Part shown: in pieces, positions 16,271 through 23,872 of the stretch
Layout: every line of letters starts with the position of its first letter
Position numbering within the stretch: the first letter of the stretch is position 1
Origin: Candidatus Gallipaludibacter merdavium
GTDB lineage: Bacteria; Bacteroidota; Bacteroidia; Bacteroidales; Paludibacteraceae
Length of the DNA stretch: 52,334 nucleotides
NCBI GenBank assembly: GCA_017694875.1
Contig: JADIMG010000098.1
Coordinates: 1-52,334 of the forward strand
Direction of reading: 5' to 3'
The notes under the pieces: generated by a model
Told to the model about the DNA's origin: nothing
The model's database searches: none
The model's input: only the letters and a program-made list of their open reading frames with translations
Program-made: the position numbers and the translations under genes

Positions 16271-17348
16271 GGTTGTTTTGTTGTTTTATAGTTAGCGGAT
16301 AATCGCCTCTTGTCCAGTCGATATGGTATCCGATGTTGTTTACTCTGTTTTGAATGTCAGCAATGGCGTCGGCCGTTTCGCTGAAAATGTTCTTTTTGGT
16401 ATATATGGCATATTTCTCCCTGGCGTCAGGGGGTGACACGTTGGGCATAATTACATTGGCTCCGCTCAAAATGGCTTTTTCCCTGCCGTGGTCGTCAAGG
16501 GCAGTCAGTGCCGTTGTGGCAGGAATGAGTGCCTTGGGGAAACGCAGACGGAGTAGGGCGAGCAGAAGGGTGGTTTGGTCTACCGTGCCGCTGGCTTGCT
16601 GTTCGAAAGGAGTGTTGGGAGTGGCAATGAAAGGGCCTATTCCAATCATTTCGGGTAGGAGCTGCTCCATGAACAAGATGTCTTCGACAATGTCTTGCAT
16701 GGTTTGATAGGGCGAGCCCACCATGATGCCTGTGCCGGTTTGGTAACCGAGTTCCTTGAGTTGGCGGAGGCAGTTGATTCTGTTGTCGCGGCTCATGTTA
16801 TGAGGGTGCAGTTGGCAGTAATGCTTTGCATTGTACGTTTCGTGGCGGAGCAGGAAGCGGTCGGCACCAGCTTGCTTGAACCGTCTGTAGGCCTCCTTGT
16901 CGCGCTCTCCGATAGAGAGGGTAATGGCATGTTGCGGAAAAAGCGTTTTGATGTTTGTGATGAGTTGCACCATCCATTCGTCGTTTTGCTGCGGGTCTTC
17001 ACCTCCTTGCAGTACGAAGGTTTTGAAGCCGAGCTGGTCAGCTTTTTGGCATGCCTCTATGATTTGTTCTTGTGTGAGTCTGTAGCGCTGTATGGTTGTG
17101 TTGGCGCAACGGATGCCACAGTAATAGCAGTTGTTTTTGCAATAGTTGGATATTTCAATAAGGGCTCTTACATATATTCCCTTTCCGAATTGCCCAACGG
17201 CAGTTTGTGCGGCTTGTTGTCGGAGCCAGTCCTGTTGTTGCGGGTTGAGTTGTGAGAGCAATGCAAGGTAAATATCGGGCATGACCTTTTCATTGCTTTT
17301 GAGAAGGTCAGTGTATTGCTGTAGTGTTTCGTTGCTTATCGTTTGCAT
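16263..17348 (-). CDS. hydE: [FeFe]-hydrogenase maturase HydE (radical SAM)
   Basis: A radical SAM protein with cluster motif CKNNCYYC (Cys70, Cys74, Cys77 when started at 17348), followed by GIRCANTTIQRYRLT and GGEDPQ typical of HydE/BioB-like enzymes. It helps make the dithiomethylamine bridge of the hydrogenase cofactor. The frame is open to 17378, but the -7 box at 17368-17375 puts transcription start near 17361, so the ATG at 17348 (MQTISNETL, 361 residues) or at 17357 is the real start. First gene of hydE-hydG-hydF. No hydrogenase structural gene is in the window. Confidence 0.94.
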   Translation of the reverse strand: MQTISNETLQQYTDLLKSNEKVMPDIYLALLSQLNPQQQDWLRQQAAQTAVGQFGKGIYVRALIEISNYCKNNCYYCGIRCANTTIQRYRLTQEQIIEACQKADQLGFKTFVLQGGEDPQQNDEWMVQLITNIKTLFPQHAITLSIGERDKEAYRRFKQAGADRFLLRHETYNAKHYCQLHPHNMSRDNRINCLRQLKELGYQTGTGIMVGSPYQTMQDIVEDILFMEQLLPEMIGIGPFIATPNTPFEQQASGTVDQTTLLLALLRLRFPKALIPATTALTALDDHGREKAILSGANVIMPNVSPPDAREKYAIYTKKNIFSETADAIADIQNRVNNIGYHIDWTRGDYPLTIKQQNNHV

Positions 17349-17367
17349 TGTTTTCATAGGTATTATG

Positions 17368-17375
17368 CAAAGATA
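17368..17375 (-). promoter_or_regulatory. -7 element of the hydEGF operon
   Basis: TATCTTTG on the minus strand. No good TTG box is found 19-20 bases upstream, so the promoter may be weak or need an activator. Its position decides the hydE start. Confidence 0.5.
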
Positions 17376-17531
17376 CATTGAAAATGTGGAATGTTAGTGT
17401 TTGGACCAGAAAAAAGAGAATGGAAGACTGTTATTGTTTTGAATAGTATAATGGATGGCTAATGTTTGAATTATGGATATTTATATGTCTGGCTAAAACG
17501 GGAACGATATGTTAAATGTAATTATGAATAT

Positions 17532-17561
17532 TTGTATATTCGTGGTAAAATAGTATTTTTG
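17532..17561 (+). promoter_or_regulatory. Promoter of the BspA-like gene
   Basis: TTG 17532-17534, 19-nt spacer, TATTTTTG 17554-17561. Start of transcription near 17568 excludes the ATG-like frame start at 17564 and supports the ATG at 17588. Confidence 0.7.
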
Positions 17562-17587
17562 TTTTGTTCTACACAATTCTATATACT

Positions 17588-19546
17588 ATGAAAAAAATAT
17601 TATATGCTTTCTGCATTTTATTGGCTTTAATTGTTGTGCTGGCTTTATGTTTTTTCTGTAGGGTAGATGACAATATAAGCTATGATTTTAAAGTAGATAA
17701 ATTAGCTTATACTATTCTCTCTGGAAATGAAGTGGCTGTGATGAAAGGGACTCATTTGTTGTTATGTAGAGATGTGTCTATTCCACGTAATGTTTGCTAT
17801 AAGAACAGAAATTATACAGTCACGCATATTGATAACTATGCATTTTTTGATAGCAATTTAACCTCAATAACAATTCCCAATAGTGTTACAAATATTGGAG
17901 ATAATGCCTTTTACGGATGTAATAATTTAAAATCAGTGGAAATACCCAATAGTGTCAAAAGTATTGGAGATTATGCCTTTAGCGGATGTAATAATTTAAA
18001 ATCAGTGACAATTCCCAATAGTGTTACAAGTATTGGAGATAATGCCTTTCGAGAATGTAGCAATTTAAAATCAGTGGAAATTCCCGATAGTGTCAAAAGT
18101 GTTGGAGATTATGCCTTTTATGGATGTAATAATTTAAAATCAGTGGAAATTCCCAATAGTGTTACAAGTATTGGAAATAAAGCCTTTTGGGGATGTAGTG
18201 ATTTAAAAAACGTGACAATTCCAAGTAGTGTAGTAGAGATAGGAAGCTCTGCGTTTTATAATACCGGTGTGTATAATGATTCTTTGAATTGGGTAGATGA
18301 TGTATTATATATTGACAATTGTGTAATAGCCGCCAAAACTACATTAAGCGATGATTATGAGATAAAGGAAGGAGTGAGACTAATTGCTAATGGCTCATTC
18401 TGTGAGTGTAATGCTTTGGTTTCGGTTGTTATTCCAAACAGTGTGGTTAATATAGGTGAATATGCTTTTGCTGATTGTAAAAGATTGACTTCAGTGGTTA
18501 TCCCAAATAGTATAAAAAGTATAGAGCGATATATGTTTGTGGGGTGTGATAGTCTGAAGACTGTAGTTATTCCTGAAAGTGTCACAAGCATCGGGGAAAT
18601 GGCATTTAAAGGCAGTGCTTTGACTTCTTTGATAATTCCCAATAGCGTTACAAGTATCGGAGGACAAGCCTTTTACGGATGTGTTTGCTTAAAATCTGTG
18701 ACGATTCCAAATAGTGTGGTAGAGATAGGGAGGTTGGCATTTTATAATACAGGTATATATAATGACTCTTTGAATTGGGTAGATGATGTATTATATATTG
18801 ATAATTGTATAATAGCCGCCAAAACTACTTTAAGCGGTGATTACGAGATAATGGAAGGGGTAAGATTAATTGCTGGTGGTTCATTTTGGGGGTGCAATGC
18901 TTTGACTTCTGTCGTTATTCCAAACAGTGTGACCTGTATAGGTGAAGAAGCTTTTTATCACTGTGAACGGTTGACTTCTGTTGTTATTCCAAACAGTGTG
19001 ACCTATATAGGTGAAGAAGCTTTTGTTTTTTGTGAACGATTGACTTCTGTTGTTATTCCTAACAGTATAAAAAGTATAGAAGGAGGCATGTTTGTGGGAT
19101 GTGATAGTTTGAAAACTGTAGTCTTTCCTGAAGGTGTCATAAATATTGGTGGAAGTGCATTTTCTGATTGTACGAATATGACTTCTGTAGTGATTCCGAG
19201 TGGTGTTTCACATATAAGTCCTTATACATTTTCTGGCTGTAGTAGTTTGATTTCTGTTGATATGCCAGAAGGTGTTGTGAGTATAGAATGGGGTGCATTT
19301 GCTAATTGTGCGGCTCTGTCCTCGATTGTTATTCCTGGTAGTGTGAAGCTTGTTGAGGATTATGTATTTCAAGGTTGTACTGCTTTGATAGAGATAAAGG
19401 TGCTGGCTATGAATCCTCCTGCCATTGAAAAGAATACATTTGAAGGCGTCAGTCGTTCTATTCCAGTATATGTTCCAGCTGGTTCATTGGAAAAATATCG
19501 GGCAAATGAATTTTGGGGAGAGTTTGTTGGGTTATGTGAGATGTAA
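17588..19546 (+). CDS. BspA-like leucine-rich repeat (LRR_5) surface protein
   Basis: A 652-residue protein with an N-terminal hydrophobic segment (ILLALIVVLALCFFC) that acts as signal or membrane anchor; the Cys after it may be a lipidated residue, though the lipobox is imperfect. The body is some twenty LRR_5 repeats of 23 residues with the core LTSVVIPNSVTYIGEEAF, and it ends with the usual cap NPPAIEKNTFEG...IPVYVPAGSLEKYR. A block of about 70 residues containing NDSLNWVDDVLYIDN occurs twice, 162 residues apart. BspA-type proteins bind host matrix or other bacteria, or act in surface binding; no partner is known here. The gene is AT-rich against its neighbours and built from near-identical DNA repeats. 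Confidence 0.9.
   Translation: MKKILYAFCILLALIVVLALCFFCRVDDNISYDFKVDKLAYTILSGNEVAVMKGTHLLLCRDVSIPRNVCYKNRNYTVTHIDNYAFFDSNLTSITIPNSVTNIGDNAFYGCNNLKSVEIPNSVKSIGDYAFSGCNNLKSVTIPNSVTSIGDNAFRECSNLKSVEIPDSVKSVGDYAFYGCNNLKSVEIPNSVTSIGNKAFWGCSDLKNVTIPSSVVEIGSSAFYNTGVYNDSLNWVDDVLYIDNCVIAAKTTLSDDYEIKEGVRLIANGSFCECNALVSVVIPNSVVNIGEYAFADCKRLTSVVIPNSIKSIERYMFVGCDSLKTVVIPESVTSIGEMAFKGSALTSLIIPNSVTSIGGQAFYGCVCLKSVTIPNSVVEIGRLAFYNTGIYNDSLNWVDDVLYIDNCIIAAKTTLSGDYEIMEGVRLIAGGSFWGCNALTSVVIPNSVTCIGEEAFYHCERLTSVVIPNSVTYIGEEAFVFCERLTSVVIPNSIKSIEGGMFVGCDSLKTVVFPEGVINIGGSAFSDCTNMTSVVIPSGVSHISPYTFSGCSSLISVDMPEGVVSIEWGAFANCAALSSIVIPGSVKLVEDYVFQGCTALIEIKVLAMNPPAIEKNTFEGVSRSIPVYVPAGSLEKYRANEFWGEFVGLCEM
17864..18210 (+). 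repeat. Tandem 69-bp DNA repeats inside the BspA-like gene
   Basis: Successive units begin with ATTCCCAATAGTGT or a close variant at about 17872, 17941, 18010, 18079 and 18148, a period of 69 bp (23 codons). Units differ at few positions, far fewer than needed to keep the protein repeat, so they look recently expanded. A second-order duplication of the segment around 18260-18440 recurs 486 bp later (18747-18920). Confidence 0.85.
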
Positions 19547-19682
19547 GGTCGGCTTTGATGTATGGACGGTATTTCTGAGCTGGTGTAGGATTGTCGTCAT
19601 GTATTTACTAAATATCAAAAGTTGTTGTGCAAGAGATGTTTTTGCATGAAATTTGTTTTTTGTTTTTCCAAATAAAAAAGAT

Positions 19683-20465
19683 ATGAGTGAACAGATACCT
19701 TTGATAATGGATTTTACAGGGGTATATCGTGATGAACCCTTTTTTATGCAGCATGATTTCCGTTGGTTGGATTGTCGTGACCTGAGGGGAACGAGTTGCT
19801 ATTGTGATGAAGAGGCAGTAAAGCAATTGCGTGAGCGGATGGCAGCATACTCGCCCTGTGGCATTCATTTGATTGATTCAGGGAATTATCATTATGTAAG
19901 CAAATTGTGGACGGACAGATTGGAACGGCCTTTCTCGCTGGTGTTGTTTGACCATCATCCGGATATGCAACCATCCTTGTTTGAGGAGCTGTTGTCGTGC
20001 GGTTGTTGGGTAAGGACAATGTTGGATGAAAACCGCTATTTGCGTAAGGTGTGTATTGTGGGGGCGGCGGAAAGCCTGAAGAAGGAGACGGAAGGCTATG
20101 GTGAACGTTTGCTGTATTACAGTGAACAAACGTTGGAGCATGAGGAGGCATGGCGTCTGTTTTCTGATTTTCACCTGTTGGGTGATGTGTATGTTTCGGT
20201 GGACAAGGATGTGCTGTCGCCCGAGTATGCTGCTACCAATTGGAATCAAGGCTCCATGACATTAGAACAACTGAAAAGGCTGTTGGCTGTGGTATTAAGT
20301 AACAATCGGGTGATTGGCATGGACATTTGTGGGGAGCTGAATGCTGTTGCACATGATTGGCAGTATGCGTGCGGCGAACGGCTCAACGGGAATACAAACG
20401 AGGCCCTTCTCCGATTTTTGAAGGAGATGTTACAGAGTAGGGGAAATGAAAAAAGGATGGCGTAA
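19683..20465 (+). CDS. Arginase/agmatinase-fold (ureohydrolase-like) protein
   Basis: A 260-residue protein with metal-site motifs in the order seen in ureohydrolases: LVLFDHHPDMQ (compare DAHxD, near residue 90), YVSVDKDVLSP (compare SxDxDxxxP, near residue 180) and MDICGE (compare the last Glu block, near residue 218). These would hold a binuclear metal centre that hydrolyses an amidino or amide C-N bond. The protein is shorter than arginase (about 300) and the substrate loops do not match arginase, agmatinase or formiminoglutamase, so the substrate is unknown. The start MSEQIPLIMDF at 19683 is preferred over an upstream frame extension. The stop lies inside a terminator hairpin. Confidence 0.75.
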   Translation: MSEQIPLIMDFTGVYRDEPFFMQHDFRWLDCRDLRGTSCYCDEEAVKQLRERMAAYSPCGIHLIDSGNYHYVSKLWTDRLERPFSLVLFDHHPDMQPSLFEELLSCGCWVRTMLDENRYLRKVCIVGAAESLKKETEGYGERLLYYSEQTLEHEEAWRLFSDFHLLGDVYVSVDKDVLSPEYAATNWNQGSMTLEQLKRLLAVVLSNNRVIGMDICGELNAVAHDWQYACGERLNGNTNEALLRFLKEMLQSRGNEKRMA

Positions 20466-20478
20466 ACCATCCTTTTTT
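20449..20478. terminator. Bidirectional terminator between the arginase-like gene and tnaA
   Basis: Perfect 12-bp stem AAAAAAGGATGG/CCATCCTTTTTT with six-base loop CGTAAA; the TAA stop of the arginase-like gene is in the loop. T-runs on both strands. Confidence 0.85.
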
Positions 20479-20501
20479 ACTATATGACGACTGTGGGTCG
20501 A

Positions 20502-21875
20502 TTATAATCTTTCCAGTTGAACGGTGAAGTGACGCATGAGTTCTGCTTCCCATACGATTTTCACACCGCGTTTGATTTCGTTCCTGCGGTCGAATACGTT
20601 CTTGAGCGCAACAGCGATTACGTCCATGTGGTTGTTGGTGTAAACACGGCGTGCGATGCAGAGACGGAGCAAATCCAGTCCACCGAAACGGTTTTCACGT
20701 GTTACAGGGTCACGGTCAGCAAGGATGTAACCGATTTCGCAACCACGGATACCGGCTTCCAGGTAAAGTTCGATAGCCAATGTTTGTGCTGGGAATTCTT
20801 CTTTAGGCACGTTTGTGAGGATTTTTGCAGCGTCAACGAAGATGGCGTGTCCACCAACTGGGCGTTGATAAGGAATGCCAAATTCATCCAAACGTGCTGC
20901 CAAATATTGTACTTGTTTGATACGTGTTTCGAGATTGTCAAACTCAGTATTTTCATCCAAACCTACAGCAAGAGCTTCCATGTCTCGGCCGTTCATACCA
21001 CCATAGGTCAAATAACCTTCAAATGGGATGCAGAAACATTTTGCTCCATCATAAATGTCCTGGTGGCGGGTAGCAATGAAACCGCCCATGTTAACAAGGC
21101 CGTCTTTTTTGGCTGACATCGTCATTCCATCAGCCAAATCAAACATTTCGCGTGTGATTTCCTTGATAGTCTTATTGGCATAGCCTTCTTCACGAGTCTT
21201 GATGAAATAGGCGTTTTCTGCAAAACGGGCAGAGTCGAAAATAACGAGTTTGTTGTATTTGTCAGCCAAAGCACGTACTTCGCGGAGGTTCTGCATAGAA
21301 ACAGGTTGGCCGCCAGCAGTGTTGTTGGTGATGGTAACGATAATGAATGGAATCTTGTCTGCGTGTTCTTGAAGAACTTTTTCCAGTTTTCTCGGATCTA
21401 CATTACCTTTGAACGGCAATTCCAATTGGGTGTCTTTGGCTTCGTCAATGGTGCAGTCAACTGCAAATGCCTTGCGGCTTTCTATGTGTCCCTTGGTAGT
21501 ATCGAAATGGGAGTTGCCAGGTACATAGTCACCTGCTTTTACAAGGTAGCTGAACAATACATTTTCTGCTGCACGGCCTTGGTGTGTTGGAATAACATAT
21601 TCAAAACCGGTGATGCGAGTGATAGTATCTTTGAGTCGGAAGAATGAGCGTGCTCCAGCATAGCTTTCGTCGCCCATCATCATGGCAGCCCACTGGCGGT
21701 CACTCATCGCTCCGGTTCCTGAGTCGGTGAGGCAGTCAATATAAACATAGTCTGCTTTGAGTTGGAAGAGGTTGTAGTGTGCTTCCTTAATCCATTTTTC
21801 ACGTTCTTCACGGGTGGATTTTTTGATTGGTTCCACCATTTTGATTTTCCAAGATTCGGCAAATGGTAATTCCAT
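20502..21875 (-). CDS. tnaA: Tryptophanase (tryptophan indole-lyase)
   Basis: A 457-residue PLP enzyme of the beta-eliminating lyase family that splits tryptophan to indole, pyruvate and ammonia. Motifs are LTDSGTGAMSDRQWAAMM, PTHQGRAAEN, the PLP-site SARFAENAYF and the Schiff-base lysine in MTMSAKKDGLVNMGG. The sequence, beginning MELPFAESWKIKMVEP, closely follows the enzyme annotated as tryptophanase in Bacteroides. Its length and the MMMGDESYAG segment also fit tyrosine phenol-lyase (456 residues), so some activity on tyrosine is possible. It stands alone with its own promoter; unlike the E. coli operon there is no TnaC-type leader peptide and no adjacent permease. Confidence 0.93.
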   Translation of the reverse strand: MELPFAESWKIKMVEPIKKSTREEREKWIKEAHYNLFQLKADYVYIDCLTDSGTGAMSDRQWAAMMMGDESYAGARSFFRLKDTITRITGFEYVIPTHQGRAAENVLFSYLVKAGDYVPGNSHFDTTKGHIESRKAFAVDCTIDEAKDTQLELPFKGNVDPRKLEKVLQEHADKIPFIIVTITNNTAGGQPVSMQNLREVRALADKYNKLVIFDSARFAENAYFIKTREEGYANKTIKEITREMFDLADGMTMSAKKDGLVNMGGFIATRHQDIYDGAKCFCIPFEGYLTYGGMNGRDMEALAVGLDENTEFDNLETRIKQVQYLAARLDEFGIPYQRPVGGHAIFVDAAKILTNVPKEEFPAQTLAIELYLEAGIRGCEIGYILADRDPVTRENRFGGLDLLRLCIARRVYTNNHMDVIAVALKNVFDRRNEIKRGVKIVWEAELMRHFTVQLERL

Positions 21876-21960
21876 GGTTTTTTGTTTTTAAAGTTAATTA
21901 TATGAATGATATTTTTGTTTTGAAGCTAAGTGCAAGAAAAATTTCTTGGCTTGGCGTTGG

Positions 21961-21990
21961 CAAATATACAACTTTTTTGTCAAATGTCAA
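21961..21990 (-). promoter_or_regulatory. Promoter of tnaA
   Basis: On the minus strand TTG (21990-21988), 19-nt spacer, TATATTTG (21968-21961). The leader of about 78 nt is AT-rich with no peptide or hairpin visible. Confidence 0.7.
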
Positions 21991-22004
21991 GTGTTAGGAC
22001 CGTT

Positions 22005-23237
22005 TTATCCTTGTTGCTCAGCTTTTTCAATTTCTTTTTGTAAGCTGGCAGGAAGATTATCGACACAATGGTGACAGCGCATATCCAATGTGTACATGCG
22101 TGCGATACAATAATTCGAGTGCTTGCAGCCGTTGCGGTAGTTCTCGTCAGCCTGCTGCATCTTATTGACAAATTGTGTATCGTGAACAAGTGCTCGTGCC
22201 ATTTGTACAAGCTCGAATCCGCTGTTAAGTACTTCGTCTATCTTACGACGGCTAACAAGCCCACCAACATAGATAAGTGGCAACTTGAGTTCTTTGCGGA
22301 ATTTGAGCGCATCCTCAAGGAAATAGGCTTCCTGGAAAGGTACGGTAGGAATCATTTTCCGTCCAACGAGTGCGAGGCCCATTTTGAGCCACCAGAATCG
22401 CCACGGATTCATGTAATGGGCAAGGGTTTTGAGCGGCATGGCTCCACGCATGACAGCCATAGGTGCCTTGCTGACAAAGCCTGCGCTGAGTACAATAGCA
22501 TCTACACCGAGGCTCTCAATGGTCTTGGCAACAGTAATGCAGTCGGGTAGTTGCATACCACTTTTGAAGCCGTCATACATGTTGGTTTTAACTACAACTG
22601 CTATTTCTTTATTGGCTGCCTGTATCACTTCGTTAATGCACATTTTCATGAAGCGCATGCGATTTTCCAGTGAACCGCCAAATTCGTCTTTGCGGTGGTT
22701 GGTATAGGGGGATATGAACTGCGAGATGAGGTAGCCATGACCAGCATGTACTTCCACACAGTCGAATCCTGCCTGTTTAGCGAGCCTTGTGGCATTCCCG
22801 AAGTCTTTCGCAATTTGATGTATTTCGCTTATTTTAAGCCCTCTGACGAAAGTAGGAGAGTAAAGATTGAAACCACTGGATGCACCGACGGGCATTTGGC
22901 CGCAAGTGTAGAAATGAGTCATATTGCCACAATGACCAATTTGTATGGAGGCTTTTGCACCTTGTGCATGTATGGCATCAGTAAGTTTTTTGAGTTCTGG
23001 AACAATTTCTTCACGCATCCAAAGTTGTCCGTTGAAGGACAGTCCGCTTCTGTTTACGGCAGCATAAGCAATAGTGGTCATACCTATTCCCCCCTGAGCT
23101 ACAGCCGTATGATAGTTGAACAGGTCTTGCGAAGGCTTGTTGTTGTAACACATGTTTTCGAATGCGGCAGACCTTATGGTTCGGTTTCGGAGTGTAATTG
23201 ATCCGAGTTGGAAGGGTGTGAAGAGTTTTGATTCCAT
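22005..23237 (-). CDS. NADH:flavin oxidoreductase (old yellow enzyme family)
   Basis: A 410-residue TIM-barrel flavoprotein starting MESKLFTPFQLGSITLRNR, the standard beginning of the family. The substrate/flavin segment QIGHCGNM, the active-site stretch EVHAGHGYLISQFISPYTNHR and the FMN-phosphate region IYVGGLVSRRKIDEVL are present. It lacks the C-terminal FAD/NAD domain of the 2,4-dienoyl-CoA reductase type, but ends with a cysteine-rich tail NYCIARMYT...RCHHCVD that may hold an iron-sulfur cluster. The start is the ATG at 23237, nine codons inside the longest frame. Reduces enone-type substrates with NAD(P)H; the substrate here is unknown. Confidence 0.88.
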   Translation of the reverse strand: MESKLFTPFQLGSITLRNRTIRSAAFENMCYNNKPSQDLFNYHTAVAQGGIGMTTIAYAAVNRSGLSFNGQLWMREEIVPELKKLTDAIHAQGAKASIQIGHCGNMTHFYTCGQMPVGASSGFNLYSPTFVRGLKISEIHQIAKDFGNATRLAKQAGFDCVEVHAGHGYLISQFISPYTNHRKDEFGGSLENRMRFMKMCINEVIQAANKEIAVVVKTNMYDGFKSGMQLPDCITVAKTIESLGVDAIVLSAGFVSKAPMAVMRGAMPLKTLAHYMNPWRFWWLKMGLALVGRKMIPTVPFQEAYFLEDALKFRKELKLPLIYVGGLVSRRKIDEVLNSGFELVQMARALVHDTQFVNKMQQADENYRNGCKHSNYCIARMYTLDMRCHHCVDNLPASLQKEIEKAEQQG

Positions 23238-23300
23238 GTCGTTGCTTTTTAATGTATATAGCAAGAAAATCTAACTATGGTCGATAGTTGTTTATGTTAT

Positions 23301-23330
23301 AATCGCCTGACTATTGATTGTCAGGCGATT
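23301..23330 (-). terminator. Hairpin downstream of tRNA-Gly
   Basis: Perfect 11-bp stem AATCGCCTGAC/GTCAGGCGATT with an eight-base loop, starting five bases after the encoded CCA end. The following sequence has no U-run, so it may mark the processing or termination point. Confidence 0.6.
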
Positions 23331-23334
23331 ATGT

Positions 23335-23410
23335 TGGAGCGGCAAGCGAGGCTCGAACTCGTGACCCTCAGCTTGGGAAGCTGATGCTCTACCAACTGAG
23401 CTATTGCCGC
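23335..23410 (-). tRNA. tRNA-Gly, anticodon CCC
   Basis: Read on the minus strand from 23410. Acceptor stem GCGGCAA pairs with TTGCCGC, the D-arm contains AGCTCAGTTGGTAGAGC, the anticodon loop is TTCCCAA (anticodon CCC, reading GGG codons) between TCAGC and GCTGA, and the T-arm contains GTTCGAGCC. The discriminator is U, as expected for bacterial tRNA-Gly, and the 3' CCA is encoded (23337-23335). It stands alone with its own -7 box. Confidence 0.97.
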
Positions 23411-23427
23411 ATGAAATTTTGTGTGTG

Positions 23428-23435
23428 CAAATATA
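23428..23435 (-). promoter_or_regulatory. -7 element of the tRNA-Gly gene
   Basis: TATATTTG on the minus strand, 18 bases before the mature 5' end. No clear TTG box upstream. The remaining stretch 23436-23809 before the recQ promoter is AT-rich and shows no gene, hairpin or repeat that I can support. Confidence 0.55.
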
Positions 23436-23809
23436 GGATATTTTTTTGAAAGCGCATTTTTAGAGTTTGTTTTTTTGATATTTTATTTCAACTGTGAGTT
23501 GTTTGAGCTCATTCTTATTGCTTGGGAGCGCACTTTTACAGAACAAAATATCAATATCTTATGAAAATATCATTTCTCATTTTACAATTCATTTCTTTGG
23601 TTTGATGTGCTTATAGCTGTTGATGGGTTTGTTGTGAGTATTGCAATGCATGTTTTTGAGTGAATTCGGACCAAGGATGATGGGGCGTGATGTGCAATTG
23701 GAATAAATTATTTCTTTAGGTTTGTCCGTAAAGTGTTGTATTATAGATGATTTAACTCTATATGGATTGTCTCTGTATAGGGTATGACTATTTTTTTTTA
23801 TGAAAACTA

Positions 23810-23839
23810 TTGCAGAATTGAAATCTGTTTATACCTTTG
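23810..23839 (+). promoter_or_regulatory. Promoter of recQ
   Basis: TTG 23810-23812, 19-nt spacer, TACCTTTG 23832-23839; ATG at 23873. Confidence 0.72.
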
Positions 23840-23872
23840 CTATGAAATCATCATTTAATCTGATTTTATATC

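Noticed and set aside
17864-18210. Regular 69-bp repeats as a possible CRISPR array
   Set aside because: Repeats are directly tandem without variable spacers, stay in one open frame and encode LRR_5 units of a BspA-like protein.
21876-21960. TnaC-like leader peptide for tryptophanase
   Set aside because: The leader is about 78 nt, AT-rich, with no Trp-containing short frame.
23436-23809. Possible small RNA or gene between tRNA-Gly and recQ
   Set aside because: No promoter-terminator pair, hairpin or sensible frame is visible in this AT-rich stretch.
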